Assembly: GCA_027924645.1 (NCBI GenBank)
Contig: BSBN01000888.1
Location: 16,747,001 to 16,811,000, forward strand
Source of the DNA: Cunninghamia lanceolata
Taxonomy: Eukaryota; Streptophyta; Pinopsida; Cupressales; Cupressaceae
Direction: 5' to 3'
Length of the DNA: 64,000 nt
Shown in pieces: positions 1 to 11,704 of this stretch. How positions within the stretch are numbered: position 1 is the stretch's first letter; every line of letters starts with the position of its first letter. The notes under the pieces are model-generated. The model saw nothing but the letters and a program-made list of their open reading frames with translations, was not told the DNA's origin and ran no database searches. The translations under genes and the position numbers were made by a program.

Positions 1-56
1 AGAGATTATCTACTGAAGTTACTCATCTAAGAAATCAAAATAATCATTTACAAAAT

Positions 57-1934
57 ATGCAAAGGAGTTTTCAAGGAAATCAGAGGGATCAAGGAAATCA
101 CAATGGATATCAAGGAAATCAGAGAGACCAAGGAAATTATCAAGGTTATAATCAAGGATTCCGAGGGACAAATCAAGGATTCCAAAGACAAAACAAAACA
201 TGGAATACATCTCCAAACAATGGAAATGTTCCCTCTCCATTGGAAAATAATTCAAATTCAGATTCTAGACCAGCAGACAAGGTGTTCTTAGCTGAGGCAG
301 CTTTATCAAGTTGGTGTCGATTGCACAACACAAATCAGCATTCTGAGTTGCAGTGTACAGAGTTTAGAATAGCTGCTGATATATTTCAAAAGGAGATGCA
401 AAACACGCAAGCTCAAGATGCTCCTCAAGCAACGATAGGATATGAGATTGTTCCTACAACAAGGTATGATCAAGCCTTGATCATTGAAGACTTCACATTT
501 CCTCCTGTGATGGATTATGATGCAATGGAATACAATGGAAGGTTCCCTCCGGCATCTGCAAATGGACCAATTGAAAATTTAGATTATTACTCTCCATTCA
601 GTACTGACTTTCAAGCTGAAGCAACAGGGGAAGTACAAGCATTTCAACAATCAGCTGGGAATCCACCCCTAAAAGTCTATCAAAGAAATCATCGAGCACC
701 AGATCCATTAACCTCTTCAGTTCCTCCAAATAATTTTCAAACTCCACCAAATCCAAATGCTAGTAATAATCCAAATTTTCCAAAGGATTCACCAGAGTAT
801 AGACAAAGGGATGCTGCTCAAAGAACCACTCCAATGCGAGAAGTTCAGCCACGAGACAATCCACAAGGAGCCAATCTTTCACGAGATGACCCTGTGACAA
901 ATGATGGATTGAAACGTCTAAGTTTAATTGTTACTGAAGAATTCAAGAAAGTGAAAGTGAGCATGCCTTTGGCTGAAATGATGAGAATCCCTGAGATTAG
1001 AAACACAGTTTTAAACAGCTTAAATGATACATCTATTCCAAGGAATGCTACGGTAGGCCCTTCTAACTCATCCCATGTTCAGAATGCACATGTTGTGGAA
1101 AGTGTGCAAGAGGGTGTTTCTCCATATATGAACTCAGTATGTATAGCCCAAGACCCTACAAAGGATATAAAAGAAGGAAGTATTGTTAAAAGTGAAAAGA
1201 TCATCAAAAATGAAAGGATTGCAAAGGATCAAATCTCACGGTCAAATGATGTAGAAAAGAATGCACATTCCAAGTTACCAAATGAAAAGTCTGTAGTTTT
1301 CTATCAAGGAAGAGATGAGCCTGCCCCATTCCTATTATCAGTCCGTATTTTTGGGAAAATGTTACATAATTGTTTGATGGATTCAGGAGCATCAAGCAAC
1401 GTAATGCCACTCACCATATGTAAAAGATTGGGTTTGATTCCTACTCTGACCACAAAGAAAGTTACACAACTGGATAAGACAGAAGTGCCCGTGGTTGGAG
1501 AATTGAATAATATACACATGCAATTGTCATCTGATCCAAGAATCCAAAGCTACATTGATATATCAGTTGTTGATATCCTAGGCGGATATGGCATGCTCCT
1601 GAGTAGAGATTGGTCAAGAAGATTGAATGGGTATGTAGCTACCGATTTCTCACACATGTGGCTACCATGGAAAGGAATTCCAAATCAAATCAGAATTGAT
1701 AGTACTCCAAGATTGAAACTGATGATCCCAGAATATGGTGAGGACAATGAGGTCCTGTTCCTAGAAACTGATCTTGGGAATTACAGGCCAAATACGGAAG
1801 AAGTCCTCATGTTACAAGGTTCAAGAATGAAAGAAGGTGAAGGTCAGCAGTCTTTCGATGAAACTGAAGTTTTTCTTGATCACAATTATGAGTCCACTTC
1901 TGATGAAGGAGATGGTACATTTGAAAATTTCTGA
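57..1934 (+). pseudogene. Gypsy-1 gag C-terminus and aspartic protease
   Basis: An open frame of 625 codons, truncated at the left by the window edge. Residues 1-45 are rich in Gly, Asn and Gln and contain a ~39-bp DNA duplication, which looks like a nucleic-acid-binding tail. Residues 87-100 hold a Cys-X2-His-X4-His-X4-Cys arrangement, a variant of the retroviral CCHC knuckle with His in the second position. The aspartic protease active site DSGASSN is at residues 442-448 (from nucleotide 1380), followed by a typical retropepsin-like stretch. The frame ends at TGA 1932 but the same frame continues through TAG 2013 and TAA 2283 into the RNase H and RT. The annotated start is just the first ATG in the window, not a real gene start. 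Confidence 0.8.
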
Positions 1935-2057
1935 AATTTCGTACTCAAGAATGTTCAGCAAGCAACAGAGTTAGGTCAGCAAGCAAATGTCAAAGATCTA
2001 TTATTGCCTAACTAGTGCCGGATACACAGTGCTTTTCATTCTGAGTTTTCCTGTGCT

Positions 2058-2690
2058 ATGTGTAAAGTTGCCTTAGAGCAAGTATACAAGAAAGTCCCTC
2101 AGGCCATAAAACCAGAAATTCTGGAAGTAAAGAAGGGAGATAACCATGTCAAATTACCCACTAAAACTGAGATAATCAAAAAATCTGAAAAAGGTGATGA
2201 TCAACCGAAGAAGGATCCAATTTTACCGAGGACTCCCAAGAAAGGTAAGGGAAGAGAAAATCCAAGCAAAGTTTCAATTGATTAAGAAGGAAATCAAGTA
2301 TGGACTTTACGTTTTGATGGGTCCAAGTCGAAACAAGGAGCTGGTGCTGGGTTCGAGTTAATCAATCCATCCGGCAAATCATTCTTGGCTGCGCATAGAC
2401 TGCAATTTCCATGTACAAATAATGTGGCAGAGTATGAATCATTAGTTCATGGGTTATTGATGGCTATCAAGAAAGGAGCTAAGATTCTACATGTTTACGG
2501 AGATTCTGAGGTAATTTTCAAGCAAATAAGAAAGAAGTATGTTTGTCATGATAAGAGATTAAAGAGGTATAGAAATCATGTTTGGGATTTGATTGAAAGT
2601 TTTGATGCATTCAACATCAAATCAGTTTACAAATCAAAGAATCAAGTTGCTAATTCCCTAGCACAGGCTGCGAGTTCACTTACACCACTT
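2058..2690 (+). pseudogene. Gypsy-1 RNase H-like domain located upstream of RT
   Basis: After a lysine-rich linker (2058-2282) and an in-frame TAA at 2283, codons from 2301 encode an RNase H fold. The catalytic-type residues are Asp in FDGS (2316), Glu in AEYE (2430) and Asp in GDSE (2502). The expected last Asp, in a position where relatives have A-D-x-L-A, is Asn here (AAT 2652), one G-to-A change. The stretch FPCTNNVAEYE closely matches FPCTNNIAEYE in the extra RNase H of Gypsy-2 in this same window. That domain sits after RT-RNase H in Gypsy-2 but before RT here. The domain is probably inactive in this copy. Confidence 0.8.
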
Positions 2691-4397
2691 GCCATGAATG
2701 GGTTAAAAAAGTTCACTGTAGAGTTAGTCTCAGTATCATCAGTCCTTGATAATGTTACAAATTTTCAGGTGTTCAATGATGATAAACACATATTGGATTT
2801 CATTACAAATTCTGGGGTTTTTGAGGCTCAAATCATAGATGAAGAAGATTTGGAACAAGCAGAATTTGATGCAGAGGGTATCTTGAACTTAGAAAATAAC
2901 ACAATACCACGAGGGATGGTTGAGTTAGAAAGACTCTTCGATTTAGATCAATTGAGTGCGTTGAGAGATCATAAGATTCAAGGAGATAAATGTGAACCTA
3001 TCAATATGGGAACAAGTAATGAAGAGAAGAATGTGTTAATAGGAAAGGTGTGTAGACCTGAAGAGAAAGAAGGTATACTCAAATGCATGAAAGAATTTTT
3101 AGACATTATAGCATGGAGCTATGATGATTTAAAGACTTATGATACCTCAATCATTACACACACTATTCCTCTGAAACCCAACAGCAAGCCATTCAGACAA
3201 AGGCAGAGACCTGTCAATCCACTCTTAGAACCATTGATATATAAAGAGGTAAAGAAGCTGTTGAATGCAAGGATAATATTTCCGGTAAGGCACTCAACGT
3301 GGGTCGCCAATCTTGTCCCTGTTCGTAAGAAAAATGGGGAGATAAGGTTGTGTGTAGATTTCAAGAATTTGAATAGAGCATCTGAAAAGGACAATTATCC
3401 ACTGCCTTCATTGGATGAAGTGTTGCAAATTGTAAACGGTTCCCAGATGATGTCTTTCTTAGACAGATATTCAGGATACAACCAAGTGATGGTGGAACCA
3501 GAAGACCGATTGAAGACTACATTCACTTGCAAGTGGGGAAACTATGCATATAGGCGAATGCCATTTGGGCTGATTAACGTCGGAGCAACCTTTCAACGAG
3601 CTATGGACATTGCTTTTCATGATTTGATTGGAAAATGTATAATCATATACATGGATGATCTCACAGTTTTCTCTCGCAGAAGGGAGGACCACATAGAGGA
3701 TTTGAGGAAAGTATTTCAAAGATGCAGAAAACACAAAATCTCACTGAATCCAAAAAAGTGTATGTTTGGAGTAACAGAAGGCAAATTATTGGGACATGTG
3801 ATTTCAGAGAAGGGAATTTCAATAGATCCGAGCAGGATAGAGGCTATTTCCAAGATTGATATGCCTGCAAGTAAGAAGGAGCTGAAGTCTTTCTTCAGGA
3901 AGATAAACTTCGTCAGGAAGTTCATTACAGGATTTGCAGAGATTGTTAAGCCATTGAATGACATGTTGAAGAAAGATGCGAAGATAGAGTGGACAATTTC
4001 TGCAAGAAAGGCATTTGAAGAAATCAAACAAGCTATTGCTGATGCTCCTGTTTTGATAAGCCCAGACTACACAATGCCATTTTATTTATATTCATTTGCT
4101 TCAGAACATACTTGTGCAGCAACTCTCACCCAGAGAAATGAAGAAAAGGATGACCACCCAATAGCCTTCATGAGCACACCATTGAAAGATGTTGAACTGA
4201 GATATCCTAATGTAGAAAAGTAGGCTTATGCACTGGTCAAAGCGATTAAGAAATTCAGACATTACATTTTGAGGAGTAAAATATATGCTATTGTTCTAGA
4301 TGTGGCAGTCAAGACCCTACTTATGCTGAATGAATTGGGAGAAAGATGAGGCAAGTGGGTCGCCACCATTCAAGAATATGATATTGAAATACAACCA
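2691..4397 (+). pseudogene. Gypsy-1 reverse transcriptase and RNase H
   Basis: This continues the same frame. A poorly conserved linker is followed by RT from about 3170. RT motifs include a region reading LCVDFKNLN, FLDRYSGYNQ, RMPFGL and the catalytic YMDD at 3648-3659 (many plant gypsy elements have YVDD). The connected RNase H follows from about 4030 (FYLYSFASEHTCAATL, then HYIL and the KWVATIQEYDIEI tail). Two nonsense codons interrupt RNase H: TAG 4221, where a Gln is expected before AYALV, and TGA 4347, consistent with CGA to TGA. There is no frameshift. The enzyme would copy element RNA into DNA in cytoplasmic particles. Confidence 0.88.
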
Positions 4398-5726
4398 ATG
4401 AAGCTTGTTCGAGGACAAGGACTGACTCAAACAATTGCAACTGATGGACCAGGGTTGGTGCAACAAGTTTATACTCTTGAGGATGTATCACCTGATGAGT
4501 GGTACAATGACATTATATATTGTCTGTTAAATCAGAAGTGTCTGACACATATGAATTCAACCCAGAAGAGAGCTTTGAGAATAAAAAGTCAGTTCAGAAA
4601 GAATCATGAAAGGATATATTTGAGGTGCCTAGGAAGGGATGAAGCAGGTCAGATAATGGAACACTTCCACGGCAAATTTGGAACATGTCATGGGGGTGGT
4701 TTAGCTACAGCACACCAGATTCTGAGGGCAAGCTATTATTGGCCCACTTTGTTTCATGATGCATATGACCATGTCAAGAGATGTCACACATGCCAGGTAG
4801 CTGCTTCGAGGGAAAGAAATCCAGCCATGCCACTTCAACCGGTGATCGAAGTAAGACCTTTTGCTCAATGGGGTTTGGACTTTATTGGTATGATTAACCC
4901 ACCTTCCTCGGCACAACACAGGTATATTCTGACCGCTACTGATTACTGTACCAGGTGGTCTGAGGCTCATGCTTTAAAATTTTGTACTTCTGATGTTGTG
5001 ATTAAATTTCTTGAAGAAAATATTATCACTAGGTTTGGATGTCCACATGCACTTGTTTGTGATAATGGTCCTGCTTTTGCTTCACTAAGATTTTCTAACT
5101 GGGCCTTTGAATATGGCATTACACTAAAATTTTCATCAAACTATTACCCGCAGGGAAATGGCCTAGCAGAATCCACCAACAAAAACTTGCTAGGTGCAAT
5201 TAAGAAACTATTGGACAAAAACCCGAGAGATTGGCATACGCAACTTAAGTTTGCTCTTTGGGCAGACAGGACGAGAATAAAGAGTTCCTTGGGTACATCC
5301 CCTTATCATCTAGTTTATGGGCAAGATCCTGTATTCCCAATCCAACTAAGAATTCCTACATTACAATTTATGCAAGATTACATGGAAGAAAATGACAGAG
5401 TCCAAACTAGGTTGTCACAACTACTCCACTTAGAAGAAAAACGAGACATAGCACTTGAAAATTTTGCAAAACATCAAGGAGTTGTGAAGAGATGGTTTGA
5501 TAGACAAGCAAAGATCAAGTCTTTTCATATTTCTGATTTGGTTCTATATTGGGACAAAGCTAAAGAGAGAAAGGGTGGACATGATAAATTTGATAATCTT
5601 TGGAAGGGCCCTTACCAGATTGCCGAAATTTTGGGAGAAAATGCTTTCAAACTAAAAACACTCACTGGAGAATCTGTTCCATTGCCCGTCAATGGACAAT
5701 TCTTAAAACATTATTTCCAACCCTAA
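4398..5726 (+). pseudogene. Gypsy-1 integrase
   Basis: A 442-codon open segment in the pol frame. It has the N-terminal HHCC zinc-binding region (His-x-Gly...His and the RCHTCQ cysteines) followed by the catalytic core. Asp in GLDFIG is at 4878, Asp in CDNGP at 5061 and Glu in AEST at 5169, giving the classic D,D(35)E spacing. The C-terminal part carries the basic region and a GPYQI-type motif and ends with LKHYFQP. The three catalytic residues are intact, so this is the best preserved part of Gypsy-1. It cannot be expressed from this copy in cis because of the stops upstream. Confidence 0.9.
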
Positions 5727-8518
5727 GTTCTTTCGGGGACTTATTTGTACATAGTTAGGATAGTTGTTTCTTGCTTTCTTAGGTTAGTTCTAGGGTAGGT
5801 TTGCTTTATTTTGGGCTTGTCTACTTTTGCTGCAGTTTTTGGCTTTCCCTGGGGTCCCATTTTTGGGTGGTTTTTACAATGAGTGCACTTCTGGTTGACT
5901 TCATGAGGTAATGCTAAGTATATTTTGAGAATAAATATTCATGAGATTCTTTGAATCAGAAGGTAATTTTCTTTAGTCTATCTTTTTGTTAAGATCTGTA
6001 CTTGACTCGAGAAGGGAATCATGCATTGTATTTTGACATGAAGGTCTTTGATTATATGTTTAAAATGTTTAAATGAATACTTTTTATTTACTTTTGATAA
6101 GCTTGCGTCAGATGGATGGATTCATTGCGGACTCCATTATTGGCATTCGATAGCATGTTTCTTACTCTAGGAGAATAAATTGATTGTTTAGGGCGAGTTG
6201 AATTATTTTGAGATCTTATATCTTTTCACTTTTAAAATCTAGAAGTACCTAAGTGAATCTTTGTGATCTCGCATTAAGTGAAAAATCTAAAGGTCCACCT
6301 TTGCCGCCATCGTAAGTCCACACCCAGCTAGCTGAGTTATCACGTAGCGGTACTACATTGTACTCTACCAAGCAAAAACATGTTGAAAATCAAAAGAAAA
6401 GAAAAGAAATGAAAGAAAATCACAAATCACACACCATAACTCAGTTAGATGGACGATCGAGTAATCTTTACCAGGGCTATGGACGCTTGACCGGCAGTAG
6501 GGCTCTGCTCGAGTGGAATTACGAGACAAACCCGTCGAGGCTATAGACGCTCACTGGCAGCAGGGCCATGTCCAGGTAGTTCATGAGGTGTGCACCAATC
6601 ACGTAGCTTAATGCGGAGGAACTAAGGTGATCTTAAGTGCTAATGGATGGAAATGAACCCAATTGCACACACTTGGATCTTTCAAGATGAAAATGGTTGT
6701 CCTAAGCTTTTTGATTTTGACGCCTTGATTAAGTTTTCATGTTTATCTGACCTAATATGTGGGTACACGCAGGGATTTTGAAGTTTTGATTCTTGCTTAT
6801 CTCTAGAACACTTGAGGATGTTTTAAATGAAATTTTTTACCCTAAGAAATTGCAGAGATGAAATGTTGTGATACAATTTTTGACTCTTTTCTCCTTTTGA
6901 GTGCATCTCTTAACTATTTGATGGACTTGACGAGGTTATTTGATGATTTAGGGTTTTGAATGAGTCTTTATTCCTCAAATGTTCAAGAACATTTCTCTTG
7001 TGGAGTCGCCAGATGTTGTGACGTGGTCCAACATCGCCCCATCAGCCGTGGGGACCCCTTGTTTTGGTGTTTTGGTCTGTGGTCTGCGTCAGGGTTTCTT
7101 ATCTGCATTGAGATCTTCTTTCAATAGCATGCCCGCTCCCCCTGGATCTCTGCCTAAGCGGACTTCAGTTACCTTCTGGCATGGCTTTCCATTTCCTATT
7201 CTCTCAATAGGCTAGATGACCGCTTGAGCGGGTCTTCTTGACTCGTCAGGAACTCTCCATGATTAGCTTAATCTTCAGCAAGCTTGGGTGACCGTTTGCC
7301 CAGGATGTCTGTTGCCTGGCATGGTTATTAATGCCCCTTTGGCGGATCTTCTAAACCTCACGTAAAATTCTATTCTCAGCATCACGTCAAATGTGAAATA
7401 TAGCATTTCACTCCACGTTGGTCATTCATGGAGGGACGGACTTTTGGGAGTCCACTGCAATCTTGCATTGTGCACGTTGAAGCAAAAGGACCGCCAGGGC
7501 GGAGCTGGATCTGATGTTTGCAATTTTTCTTTTTTGCCAAGATCTCTAACATTTGCGCTGACCTGCTTGTTTCCTGCCACCTCTTTGGCAATCATGATGA
7601 CCCGAAATTTGGAAGCATTGAATGTTTTTTTTTGCAGAACGAATCAATTCTATTCTTAGCATGCCATTAAATGGGCACTGCACTCTGAAAAATGCATGTA
7701 TAGGGAATAAATTAAGATTCTTGGCAGGAGTTGGAGGCACGTATCTTTCAAAATTTGGCTCCTCCTATTTTTAGCCCCACGTTTTAATTCAAATAATGAC
7801 ATGTATGCGGTAGAGGAGGTGGAGCGCACTATTTATGCTAGCAAAATCTTTTGAGCATTATTGTGAGTAAAAGTGCCAACATTCTGAGCATTCATGGTAT
7901 GCGCTGTCCTCTAGAAAAGGTGATTGCACTGTGTGGGATGAGAGGGGATTCGAAGGTGTTTTGTCATTTGTTCTAATAGTGAGCTTCACCTCCTGCTTCA
8001 GTAGCTAAGTTGAGTATTTGGAAACCTGACTGTGTTCATGAGATTTGTCTGCAGGAGGGGATCCTTATGAGGTTGTCTGAGTGGGTGCTTGGACGTTGAA
8101 CTGGTTAATATTACATAATCTGCCCGGTGTTCTCGACGCTTCCTGAGTGCAGGTTTAAGAGTGTCTTCCTTGGTTGAAGTTTTCGAAAGTTTAAGAAAGA
8201 TCACCTTCTATTGCTTGGAAATCGACCTCCCCTCCATTAAAGCGCATAGGGGATTACAACACATGATTATTGCAGGTCCATTAGGAGATCAGATTTGACA
8301 GGGGCAAATAAGAACTAAGTGTGTTGGTGAAACATTTGGACATTCTGTTCTCACGGGAATCGCATTATTGTTTTTTTTGCTTTAGCAGAGGGGTGAGATA
8401 AATTGAAATCTTGCATTCAAATAATCCCGCATGTATTAAATGTAGGTTTTGTTACTATTATGTTGTTACTAAATATCATTTTAAGGATTTTGACATAAGG
8501 TGGTTGTGCAGGTGAAGG
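5727..8518 (+). other. Gypsy-1 non-coding stretch between integrase and extra ORF
   Basis: About 2.8 kb without a convincing coding region; the short ORFs here match no domain I recognise. It contains a two-copy repeat near 6476-6567. It also contains a GC-richer segment beginning TGTTGTGACG at 7015, followed by CATCGCCCC and CCGTGGGGACC, which resembles the start of some plant LTRs. That could mark a nested LTR or a structured leader. Just before the downstream ORF there is a pyrimidine-poor AG site at 8511-8513 that could serve as a splice acceptor; this is speculative. Confidence 0.55.
6476..6567 (+). repeat. Two-copy degenerate direct repeat
   Basis: The phrase GGCTATRGACGCTYRMYGGCAG followed by YAGGGC appears at about 6476 and 6538, a period of ~62 bp. 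It lies in the non-coding stretch of Gypsy-1 and has no known role. Confidence 0.6.
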
Positions 8519-11500
8519 ATGAGTGCGAAGGACAGGCAAGCATTAATGAGGAGTGACATGAAAGGAACATGGCCAGAAACGAAGATCACTTCGAAGTGGT
8601 GAAACCTCTATGACACCAATCTGGGGAAGACCAATATGCAAGAGATTCGGCAAAATTTTCACAAACCCAATCCATCAGATCTGGTCAGACGAATGTTGAA
8701 GAACGGGATTGTGCAAGCTGCTTGTTTCCCGCCAACAATGCTGTGTCCAGAACTGATGTTAGAATGCGCCAAGCATTATAATCATGAAAAGAGATGTATT
8801 ATGACTAGAGAGGGCAAAGTACTTGCTTATCTGAGAAAGCAGGCGATCACGGAAGCTTTCGACATCTCCTCATACAAAACTACTACATTCTGCGACAAGG
8901 AGTCTGCTTTGCAACTTTATTTGGCGGGACCTGAGAAATGTATGGAGGTAATAAACAATACTTGGTTGGTGCAGCCAAGGCCACATGTGAGTAAGGTACC
9001 TAAAAAGCTTCACAAGTCTGACTTTCATCAAGAAATTAACTATATGGTTGTGTTTTTGAACCGCATCATGGGCTGCCCACAATCGGCAAATTTCGAGCCC
9101 TGGATGTTCTTCTTCATTGAAGAAATTATAAGTGGAAAAAGAATGATAGATTGGGCTGAAATGATCAGCAGCAACATCGATGATCAATTGAAGGGTTTAC
9201 AGGAAACGAAAGTGTTTTACATGAGCTCGTATATTATATATATGCTTGCCAGAAATGAGAGATATCTAGGATTGAACTGCAAAGGGAGAGTTGGAAACGG
9301 AGGACAGTTCAAGGTTTATGATTGCTATCCTCAGCTGCACTTACAGGCTATATCCCATTACAGAAGGTTTAATGATGCCTTTTCCATGCATATTGTTAGA
9401 TTGTTACAAGGTAGCACATGCAGGAGATTGTCGAAGGAGGCCATGAGCTTCATCGCAAAATATGGAAAATGGTTTATTCAGTTTCCAAGGTTCACATACA
9501 TCCGTGTAGAGGGCTTCTCATCACTGCCTTACAGATTGCCTAGGTACCCCACTGACAGAATGGTGTTGTTGGAAGTAACACGACAGCTGGTTGCATTTGA
9601 CAAGGTCCAGAGAAAGAGGAAAAAGACTACAACAAAGTTTCCAATCAGCATCGGGAGGCTCGAGACTTGCATGTCCTTACAAGCCGCTGAAAATTTAGAG
9701 ATAGAGTTACAGGCTTACAATTTGGTATGCCACAATGATGCACGTAGTAACTTCGATCCATTTGGCACGGTCAGGCAAAAATTTGGGAGCAGATATGAGC
9801 ACAAACCACAGCTCGAGGATCATTGGATAGATACATATGATGATATAGAAATAAGAAAGAAAAGCTGCTACCGATTGTCTTTGGATTTGGTCAGATCAAC
9901 AAGAGTGATCAACATTCCGGATCAGCTTGAGGAGAATCACAAAAGACTTTCACAAAGTTCGTATGAAGAGAATAGAGATAGGCCCTTCACCATCAATTGG
10001 TCTGAGCAGGAGGCCACATGCAATGATGATTTGATGATGCCAATCGTATCGCATACAAGAAAGTATGTAGACTTCCAGATTCGTAGGCTCCAGGAGAAGA
10101 ATGTCCAATTGACTTACAACCTGATGGGAGGGGTTAGTGTACATTAGTCCAAGGATGCTTCAAGTGGTGGGTCATCCAATAATTCCAATGGTTCGGAGGG
10201 TGAAGATGATGATCCGCATGAGGATATTCAGCCAAGTAAGAAGGCAAAGACTAACGATCAGGAGGCAGCTAGTACATTTTCAAGACAGGAGGGTAACAAT
10301 ATAATAAATATTGATGAAGATGAAGTGAGACCTGATGAGCAGACGGCCTTGAAAATCCAAGATGATCAGGGAAACAAACAAGGTAATCAAATTGGTGAAG
10401 TAGTGTCAAAATCAGCTAAGGAACAAGAAGTGGTCGTGATAGAAATAGAAGCTGAAAATCAAGATGACAAAGAGTTGTATGAGTTTGATGAGGAGGCTCT
10501 TCCCACTGTTCAGCATAAGGGAGTTCAAGAAGAAAGTCAGGAGGACCTGTCCAATCTGCCTGAGTGGTTGAGAGATCAAGTCAAGGAAAAGTCTATTATT
10601 GAAAGGGAACCCATATTAAGTCTAGAAGACTTGCTAAGCAGGGCCAAAACTGACAATGGAAAGCAGAAAATTACTAAATTCTCGAAGGTCAGAAGAGGCA
10701 GCTCAGGGTCAAGGCAAGTGCATATTGCTGTCCCAAGAATCAGCAAGGAGGCAGATGGTGGCATTCTGAGTGCATATGACATCAATACTTTTGATTTGGG
10801 ACCAGCCACAGTAGAGCAGGAGATAGAAGAGTTGGAAGATTCAGTTGTTGTCATCAAAGAAAGGCCACGGAAGGAACAAGAATAGAGGATTCAGTTAGAG
10901 AAGGATAACTTGGCATTTCAGCATTATATTCAGCAATTAATGAGGCCACTAAGCCAAGCTGAAGTGATGGTTGCACCACCGGCATTGCTCTCCAAGGAGT
11001 CTGTGGTTCATTTGGAAGAAATGAGGTCCTCTTCTCGAATATTGTAGGAATGGGCAGCAAATTTCAAGATCAAGGCTGATAGGTTCATGGATGAGATTGT
11101 GAAGCTGTATAAGGAGGCTGCTTCAACATTTGACAAAGTTCAGAGTATTCTAATTACTTGTGCACAATTCAGAAATGTAAGGGAAGAAGTTATGCCTCAG
11201 TTGAAAAGGCTGATTTATACTCCAAGTGCCACATTGTTGGATGAAGGGGTGATTGAGTGGGGTCCAACATATAATTTCCATTCTTGGTATTGTGCACTCA
11301 GCATAAAGGAGCAGGTTCTGGGAAAGGTTGAGAGTGACTGCACTCAAACAAAAGAGGTACTTCGAGAAATGCAAAACAAAATACTTGTTTTCGTAAACAG
11401 GGTAGTTGATTCCAATGGAGAGATTGATGAATACTTGTTGAAAGACAAGATGCATGCAAAGTATTTTCGGCATACATAGGCTATTTCGAGGGAGTTGTTG

Positions 11501-11704
11501 GATGAAATTTGCACGCTTTCCACTTTCATGGGCACGTTTCAGACATCCATGGCTAGTTGGGAAATGACAGTTGTCAAATCTACAGAGGAGCTGCAAATCG
11601 TAGAGGGCACCATTCAGACTCTTCCAAGTGTCCCTATGGAGGAGATTACACGTGTCGTTGCTAGATTTGTGGAGTTTACCGCAAAAAGGAAAGGTCATAA
11701 ATGA
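8519..11704 (+). pseudogene. Gypsy-1 additional ORF, unknown function, 1,062 codons with five stops
   Basis: The frame opens at ATG 8519 (MSAKDRQALM) and stays in one frame to TGA 11702. It is broken by TGA 8600 and by TAG at 10145, 10883, 11045 and 11477. The largest open part, 8636-10147, is a predicted globular region with conserved-looking aromatic and cysteine residues. It includes the segment GKVLAYLRKQAITEAFDI, which loosely resembles the 'putative plant transposon protein' regions of Athila-like elements. Residues after ~540 are acidic and low complexity (GEDDDPHED), with a short basic KKAK. The C-terminal ~260 residues are helical and probably coiled-coil. Position between integrase and 3' LTR is where env-like or accessory ORFs sit in Tat and Athila elements. 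I see no signal peptide or membrane segment, so an envelope role is not supported. Function unknown. Confidence 0.75.

Noticed and set aside
6979..7740. Short ORFs on both strands in the Gypsy-1 non-coding stretch
   Set aside because: No domain, no shared frame with neighbours and overlapping ORFs on opposite strands; the GC-richer composition explains them.
8519..11704. Retroviral-type envelope protein
   Set aside because: Position fits, but no signal peptide, membrane segment or processing site is visible.
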